From NCBI GenBank assembly GCA_007922225.1, contig ML679961.1, positions 67,283,075-67,347,074 of the forward strand: a DNA stretch of 64,000 nt, in the 5' to 3' direction. The notes beneath the pieces were generated by a model. That model worked only from the letters and a program-made list of their open reading frames with translations. It did not search any database and had not been told where the DNA came from. The translations under genes and the position numbers were made by a program. This DNA comes from Emydura subglobosa. Its lineage: Eukaryota; Chordata; Testudines; Chelidae. Position 1 is the stretch's first letter; every line of letters starts with the position of its first letter. Of the stretch, positions 57,432 through 64,000 are shown in pieces.

Positions 57432-58485
57432 CATCTAGAGTGTATAATTTTCTTAAAACCAAAGAAGTTATTTTGTTTCATGATCACCATAATCAGATCT
57501 AGCATTATTAAAAAGTGATTAAAAATAATGCAGTTTTGATAACAAAGGTCATACTTTAAAACAACTAAGTTGTAAGAAAAGAAGATGCACTGAAAACACA
57601 GACCATAATCAAATGTTATTTTCAATTTTTCCACAATGCTGTAATCTATTTTACTATCCAGAAAAAGCTTTTATTTAAAAAAAAAAATCTCATGCAACAT
57701 AAATACATGTTATAGCCCTTAAAATATTTCAACAAAATGTTAGTGTCCATATTTAGGAAGATATGTCAGTCATATAAACTCAATATAAGCCACTTTCTTT
57801 TCTCTTTGAAGAATCTGTTTTCCTTTTAGTTTAATTTTAAGTAATGGGATTTGGAAAAGTCACTGGTGAAACAGAAACACTGCCCTTATAGCCTATCAAA
57901 TCCTTTAAGACACAGCATTTTTATGCCCATTAACAGTTATCTTTGCTAACATACTATGCAGAGTATATTTTCAACAATCATTGACTCAGAATTAAATTTC
58001 TTATAGTAAGTCCTGAAAATGAACCATATAATCAGTTAATGTGCTTATAAATCAATTGTCAGCAAATACAGCACAGTTACCCAAGTGTACAGCAATATTT
58101 AACACTCATGCAAAATATTAATAATGTAACAGATTAGAGAAGATTAGCTTCAAGCAATATACAGATTCAGAGGTCTTATCATCATGCATAGGGTTACTTA
58201 CATTCCTTACTCCCACTAATACTCATGTGAGTTATCTGTATAAATAAAACATGCCTCATAATCCATCACTTTAACCCTCCCTTCTCTCCTTATTAAAATT
58301 ACATTTACAAATAAACAGATTTCTCTCAACTCTAGATGACTGCATTCCTGTGGTCATTGTTGGGTGATAATGTAAGAGGTCAAGATAAATTTGATATTTC
58401 ATTAATAGACAAAGTACTATGAGTCCTATTACAGAAGTGCTTCTCCTTCTAAACTCTCCTTCCACGAAGCTTGCAAAAAAAGAAA
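57432..58485. other. no gene seen
   Basis: AT-rich DNA without recognisable elements. Confidence 0.4.
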
Positions 58486-58759
58486 TGGTTACTCATCCTG
58501 TGCAGTAACCATGTTCTTTGAGATGTGTTCCCCTGTAGGTGCTCCACTCTAGATGCCTTGCATCTCCTGCACCCTTGATTGGAGATTTCTCATAGTAATG
58601 TCCTTTCAGCCCACCCATGTGTGTCACTCACAGTACCATGTTCTGTGCTGTTGTTATATAGCACCGCTTGGGCGAACCACCCTCAGTTCCTTCTCTACTG
58701 CAAAGCTCCACAGCACAGAATGCCAAAGCAGAGGGGAAGGAGGGCAGGTAATACAGCAC

Positions 58760-58850
58760 TCACAGGGACATACATCTCGAAGAATGGCAGTTACTGCACA
58801 GAGTAACCATTTCTTCTTCGAGCAGCATCCCTATGGACACTCTAGGTCCT
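58760..58850. repeat. DIRS copy 5 internal complementary region
   Basis: Reverse complement of the copy's own left end followed by sequence that should mirror the lost right end. From it the missing right terminus can be predicted to contain the reverse complement of GAGCAGCATCCCTATGGAC. Confidence 0.75.
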
Positions 58851-58899
58851 ACTGAGCAGTTCCCCTTAAGGAGGAGGGTCTTTGGAGATGGGTCCAACA

Positions 58900-59830
58900 T
58901 TGAGGAAAAATATAACCAAGCCAAGTGCAGCATTGGAAGCAGAGTTGTGAGTTACTGCATAGAGGTCAGCAAACATATGTATAGAGGTCCAAATCATGCT
59001 CTACATATTTCAATGATGGAAACATTTTTGAGAAAGGCCGTAGAGGTCAAAATAGACCTTGCAGAGTGAGTTTGTATGTCCGAAGGTGCTGGGAGATTAC
59101 AAGAGAGGCATCAACAACTAATGCAGATGGATATCCACTTGGAAAGCCTTTGTTTAGAGATTGCAGACTCTTTTGACCTGTCTGCAATTGAGACAAATGA
59201 TTTGAGAGTCTGCCTGAAAGGTTTATCCTGTCAAAACAGAAGACCAGGGCTCTCCTGACATCTAGTGTTCCTAACAGCACCTCTTCTTTGCCTAAGTGAG
59301 GTTTAGGGTGGAAGATCAGGAGGTGAATTGGTTGGTTGACTCGGAAGTCAGAAGATATTTTTGGTAAAAACTTCAGGTGTGGTTGTAACAGGACCTTGTC
59401 TTTGAAAAATACCGTGAAAGTGGGATAGCCATTTGGGCAACTTGTCAAGCCACCATGATGGTTACCAGAAACACTGTTTTCATTGATAAATGGAGGAATG
59501 AGTAGGTAGCCATAAGTTCAAATGGTGATCTTGTAAGGCATTTAAGAACCAGATTGCGGTCCTAAACTAGAATAAGAAGTCTGATTGATGGAAAGAGATT
59601 TCCAAGCCCCTTGAGGAAGCTCATTGTTGTTCGGTGGCAAATATGGAATAACTGAAAATGGAAAGCCATGACTGCTGCCAGATGGATTCTAGTGGAGCTC
59701 AGTGACAGCCCCAAGTTTTGCAGTTCTAAGGTGTAGTCTAGTACATCTAACAGCAATGAGGTTGTTGGTGGAATGAGTTTGAGGTCACATAAGCAGGCAA
59801 ATCTTGTCCATTTTTTTTAAGTAAGTGTAG
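58900..59830 (-). pseudogene. DIRS tyrosine recombinase, copy 5 (broken)
   Basis: 59448-59047 contains VFFKDKVLLQPHLKFLPKIS, LLIFHPKPHLGKEEVLLGTL and DVRRALVFCFDRINLSGRLS, blocks between the catalytic arginine and the last box. 59756-59562 is the N-terminal region (LDYTLELQNLGLSLSSTRIH). The final box near 58990-58940 has lost the AATW pattern, so the tyrosine cannot be placed. Confidence 0.78.
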
Positions 59831-60036
59831 ACTGTTTTCTGCTGTGTAACAGCACTCTTTTTCCTTCCTCTGTATCAGTCGTTTCTAATCCCATGAACCA
59901 TCAACCAGCCAAGATTTGAGGTGAAGAACTCAGAGACTGGGATGAAGGATCTTCCCGCCTTCCTGGGAGAGATGAGAAGAGGACTGGAGAGTGATCGGTG
60001 AATAAAAGCATACTCTATCAGGTAAGGAAAATATGT

Positions 60037-60713
60037 CTATCTGGGCCAGATAGGAACTATTAGAATAACTCTGGCTTTGTCCTTTTTTATTTTGAGTAGA
60101 ACTTTGGATATTAGGGGAGTCAGGGGGAATGCATACAGTAGATCCAACAAGCACTCTGGGTGAAAGGTATCCCCCAAGGGTTGGTCACTCAGCCTGCCGC
60201 TGATGCAGAACTGGATGCACTTCTTGTTTGTCCCCTGGTGAACAGGTCTACTTGAGGGGTGCCCCACTGCTGGAATATATGGTAAAAGTATGATGAAATC
60301 TATCTCCCCCTCATGGTCTTGTGAGAAAATCCTACTGAGTGTGTCTGCAATCCCATTCTGAACTCCTGGAAAGTAAGCTGCTGTGATGACTGTGTATGCA
60401 CCAATTCCAAAGCTTGATGACTTTGGCACAGGGGGAGGAGGATCTTACCCTACCTTGCTGGTTGACACAGAACATACATGACACGTGGTCTGTCATAACA
60501 TTTGTGCATTTGCCCCAATTAGTGGTAGGAATTGGAGACAGGTGTATCTGATGACGCTATGAGGTTGATGTGCAGAGTGATTTCTTGAGGCGTCCACCTG
60601 CCCTGGGCCATGTGGGTGTCTAGATGCACCCCCAACAGGGATGAATTCATCATTATGACAATAGTTGAGGGATGTGGACGAAAAGGTCTCCTGCCAAACA
60701 CAGTGAGAGTCAT
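60037..60713 (-). pseudogene. DIRS RNase H region, copy 5
   Basis: 60429-60037 contains AYFPGVQNGIADTLSRIFSQ, the end of RNase H as in other DIRS elements. 60713-60519 carries PSTIVIMMNSSLLGVHLDTH, which corresponds to the TDASLLGWGAH block with the catalytic aspartate changed to Asn. A linker to the recombinase follows. Confidence 0.75.
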
Positions 60714-60999
60714 TCTATCAACTGAGAGATTTCTTTACAAAAGTGGATATGGAAAGTAGCGAAGACAGACTGTGTCCATTCCGTGAATATACAGTCCTAA
60801 GCCACCCTTAAAGGCAATGCATTCATAGTCTTGCATGGTCTATAACGAAAGTACCAGATGCTATATACCCAATAGCTGAAGACTGTTTTTGACCAGGGCT
60901 TGAGCGTTGATCTACGTTGACTGTGTTGGATAGGGCCACAAATCTGTGCTTTGGGAGATAAGATCTTGCTGCTATTGAATTAGGATGAGCTCCTATGAA

Positions 61000-61458
61000 T
61001 TATAATTTATGCACAGGGGTTACAGTAGATTTTTGCAAGTTCAGTTGTAGGCCCAATTTGAGGAAAAGGTCTATGGCTTTGCAAGTTGCCCGTGAATTTA
61101 CATCTAGGGAGTGGCCTTTCAGAAGCCAATCGTCTAGGTAAACAAACACAAGAATTCCTCTTCTGCAGAGGTGAGCCGCTACTATTGACATAACCTTTAA
61201 GAAGACCCCGGGGGCAAATGATAGGCCATAAGAGAGCACCTGTACCGAAAAGGGTCCTGTCTGACAGTAAAACATAGGAATCTTTTGTGAAATAGATGGA
61301 TTGCTATGTGGAAATATAGGTCCTGAAATTCGAGGCCTGAGAACCAATCCTCCTGGTCCAGTGACGGAATTATTGCTGCAAGCATCACCATTTTGGATTT
61401 TTGTGCCTTCACAAATCTTTTGAGTAGCCTTAAATCTAGGATGGGTCTCCAACCACAA
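61000..61458 (-). pseudogene. DIRS reverse transcriptase, copy 5 (open 152-codon segment)
   Basis: One frame holds SVQVLSYGLSFAPGVFLKVM (motif B) and LVFVYLDDWLLKGHSLDVNS with YLDDW at 61140-61126. LGLQLNLQKSTVTPVHKL (thumb entry) follows. The overlapping frame 61412-61197 holds SGLEFQDLYFHIAIHLFHKR, the first catalytic motif, so one frameshift separates them. It is the best preserved YLDD region of the five copies. Confidence 0.85.
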
Positions 61459-61639
61459 TTTTATTTATTTATTTTGGAACCAGGGAATACCTGGAATAAA
61501 ACCTCTTCCACCTGTGCTGCATTGGAACCAGTTCTAGAGCATGCAAGAGTAGGAGAGAGTCTAGTTCTTGTCATAGCAAGTTCTCATGAGAGGGGTCCCT
61601 GAAAAGGGATGGGGAAGTGGGGTTGGCAGGAAGAAGAGG

Positions 61640-62850
61640 AGTAAAGAGGATAGAGTACCCTGTGGAGATGATCTCCAAAAACCACTTTTCTGTAGTGACT
61701 GACCCTCAAGCCCACCGAAAGTGGGAAACGCAGTCACCGAAGGAAGGAAGGCAGATGAATCGATGCAGCTGGTAAAAATGAGGATGGTAACTCAGGACCT
61801 CGACCACCCCTTCAAAATTGGTGCTTGGCAATGGAAGGCTGCAAAATTGAAGGTTGAGAAATGGGTGGCTTTCTTCTCCTGGAACCTCTGCCTCTTGCAC
61901 TGAGGTTCATATGATCGCTGGGAGTTTGAGAATTAGGCAGGATATGATCTCTATACTGTCTGGGACTTACTAAACTTTCTCTTGAGGGCAGACATATAGA
62001 TCCCAAGAGAACACAAAGTAGCCCTGGAGTTCTCTATCACGTGCAGAGATTCATTCATGTTGTCAGCAAAGAGTACCATAAAAAGGAAGGTATTCGTATT
62101 TTGAACCTCCTTTGGAAATTCTGAGACTTGAAGCCAAAGGCCCTCCTCATAATTACCACTGTAGAAATCAAATAGGTGGCAGTATCAGGAGCATCTAGGG
62201 AGGCCTGCAGAGATGTTCTGGTGAGCAGCTGGCCTTCTGCAATAATCGCCTGGAATTGCTCTCTATGTTCTACTGGTAGATGCTCAATAAATGAATTCAG
62301 CTAAGTATAATTTGTATGATTGTACTTTGCCATTAAAGCCTGATAGTTGGTGATTCTGAATTGTAAAGTAGCTGACAAATATGATTTTCTACCAAAACAG
62401 GTCAAGGCACTTATTATGATCCTTGTCACAGGGCATGGATTTAGCATGCTGCCTCCCACATTTGTTAATTGCATCAACTACCAAAGAGTTAGGAGAAGGA
62501 TGAGAGAATACAAATTGAGTCCTTAGATAGAACACAATATTTCTTACCCACTCTCTTGCATGTAGGCAGAATTGTGGCTCAGGTATTCCAGATAACCTTT
62601 GCAGAGTCCATTAGGGCTTTATTAACTGGCGAGGCAATGAGTGCAAATCAAGCTGGATGAAAGAAGTCAAGCAGCTTATGATGTGATTCTTTAACCTCTT
62701 CAGGAAGGATCAGCAAAGAAACCATAATTCCCTTGGCAAAGTCCTGAAACTGCTTGAAATCATTTGCCAGGGAAGAAGGAGGTGGCATAACTGTTTCACA
62801 TGAGGCATCAATGCAGCAGCAGCAGCAGCAGCATCTGCCACACTAAACCA
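61640..62850 (-). pseudogene. DIRS gag region, copy 5 (degraded)
   Basis: Minus-strand translation near 62795-62690 gives PPSSLANDFKQFQDFAKGIM, comparable with LLDDFRAHQELLKCMA of copy 1 gag. Stops interrupt every frame. A (CAG)6 tract at 62814-62831 would encode an alanine run just before it. Confidence 0.6.
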
Positions 62851-64000
62851 AGACATATATGCATTTACCAAACAGAGCAGTATATGCAGAACTTATGCAA
62901 TTTTCTGTGAATTTTAAATACAGAGCCTCCATGTTTCAAAGAAGTCCTTTAATTTCAGCTATGCCCTCTAGATTTTGGTTCAGATGGTCCTTGAAAAGAC
63001 AACCCATTCTGAAAAGAAAGGGGCATCACTCAATGTGGTAGATCTGCAAATAATTACCCAAATCCTGCAAATGTGTGTAATTTTACTCATGTGAAGTCTC
63101 ATTGGCTTCAATAGGACTATTCATGTAAGTGAAGTTACTCACATACTGTAATGTGTTCAGGACATGGACCTATACTTGCAACCCTAAGGCAACATGACAC
63201 CAGCAAATACATCAACACTATGAGCCAAAAGTTTGAAGGAGCCTTGAGCCATGTCACATATTAATCTAGCAACCATCTTGCTGAGGGAAAATGTCCCAAG
63301 TGACTCTAGAATTTACTACGAATTTACCAAAGTGTTTTCTCAGGTAACAAATTGCCGAATAGATCTAACACAGAAAACCAAAGTAAGGAAAGCTAGCTAA
63401 CCTCGTCTGGAGCTTCATCTTAAACCAAGGCAATGAGTAACCCATGTAGTGAATGAGAGAAATCCTCTAGGGGTGAACAATGTGAGATCCCAGATCGTAC
63501 ACTTACTTACAAGTCGCCTCGACTGCAAGCAAGATCAGGAAAACCTCTGAGCATTTAAAGTGATATTTTACAGTTTTTAATACACCACATTCCTCCCCTA
63601 TAAATTCCTCAATTAAACAGTTATTTTTTTAAATCACAAGTTCAACCTAATAGGAGGCCTATGATATCACTGTGGCCAGTAGTGGCTGAGAGGGAGAGAA
63701 AGTCATACCTGACTGTTTTCCTATTTCTTATTGATACTGTTTGGATCACCCCTAACAAGGCACTAATTCTCCTGTTTTTGGTCACTATATTCCAGCACCA
63801 CCATCACATCCTCTGGCCAACAAAACTTACAGCCATCTTTACAAATTTCAGGAGCCTCAGCCTATAAATATACTGAGCTTTGATCTGATAACAGTTGATC
63901 AATGTGCTTCTTTATTATCTCCCATTTTACCTCTACCAAATATATCATTGGCCCCACTATCTGCTGCACGACATCTTTTTTTCACTTTATCCCTCCCCTT
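62851..64000. other. no gene seen; one ancient-repeat-like patch
   Basis: Apart from 63050-63175 (TTTTACTCATGTGAAG, GGCTTCAATAGGAC, GTTACTCACATACTG), which resembles the patch at 15955-16100, nothing is recognised. Confidence 0.4.

Larger units (their letters stand above)
58486..62850 (-). mobile_element. DIRS-type retrotransposon, copy 5, 5' end missing
   Basis: The left end starts GGTTACTCATCCTGTGCAGTAA. The internal complementary region at 58760-58850 contains CATCTCGAAGAATGGCAGTTA and the outer-end match TTCTTCGAGCAGCATCC. Recombinase, RNase H, polymerase and gag remnants follow on the minus strand. No matching right terminus was seen before 64000, so the 5' part is lost or too diverged. 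Same subfamily as copy 4. Confidence 0.83.

Overview
The window reads as non-coding nuclear DNA of a turtle, probably a cryptodire. That call rests on the mixture of repeats: CR1 LINEs with tails ending in short GAATCATA-type repeats, several DIRS-type tyrosine-recombinase retrotransposons, a PIF/Harbinger element with both of its genes, small Harbinger MITEs that begin with GGTCTACAC-like ends, hAT and pogo-like MITEs, and tRNA-derived MIR-like SINEs. The species call is an inference from repeat content. I found no convincing host gene exon, no rRNA, no CRISPR and no bacterial-type operon.

Layout. 1-650 is featureless AT-rich DNA. 654-6380 is a nearly full-length DIRS element (copy 1, minus strand) with inverted terminal repeats and the internal complementary region. 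6485-6805 looks like a solo LTR. 8029-14620 is DIRS copy 2 (minus), which holds two small CR1 scraps. 16345-17740 is a SINE split by a CR1 that keeps a 400-codon open reverse-transcriptase frame. 18185-19835 holds a hAT transposase remnant and a short hAT MITE. 20195-24597 is an unnamed repeat (here R1) split by a 3.9 kb Harbinger element with a Myb-like gene on + and a DDE transposase on -. 24596-27740 is CR1 sequence, one copy being split by a GC-rich hAT-like element. 28328-29700 is a CR1 tail and a DIRS recombinase remnant (copy 6). 31423-34162 holds a pogo-like MITE, a MIR-like SINE, three Harbinger MITEs and a CR1 tail. 34233-39190 is DIRS copy 3, with a second R1 copy inserted. 42180-43935 holds a CR1 split by a hAT element with a perfect 8-bp target duplication, then a MITE split by a CR1. 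46528-50588 is DIRS copy 4 with a palindromic hAT insert; it abuts a Harbinger fragment to 51145. 52709-56165 is two CR1s, the second split by a 1.1 kb LTR-like insert. 56322-57431 is a second hAT transposase remnant. 58486-62850 is DIRS copy 5.

How the parts relate. The elements are mostly decayed parasites with no joint function. The useful structure is the nesting, which gives relative ages, and the orientation: all six DIRS copies and nine of eleven CR1 pieces lie on the minus strand. One explanation is that the window sits in a large intron of a gene transcribed on the plus strand. The best preserved coding remnants are the CR1 reverse transcriptase at 16486-17688 and the Harbinger transposase, whose frame is open from 24429 to 23014 apart from two stop codons and whose DDE triad is intact.
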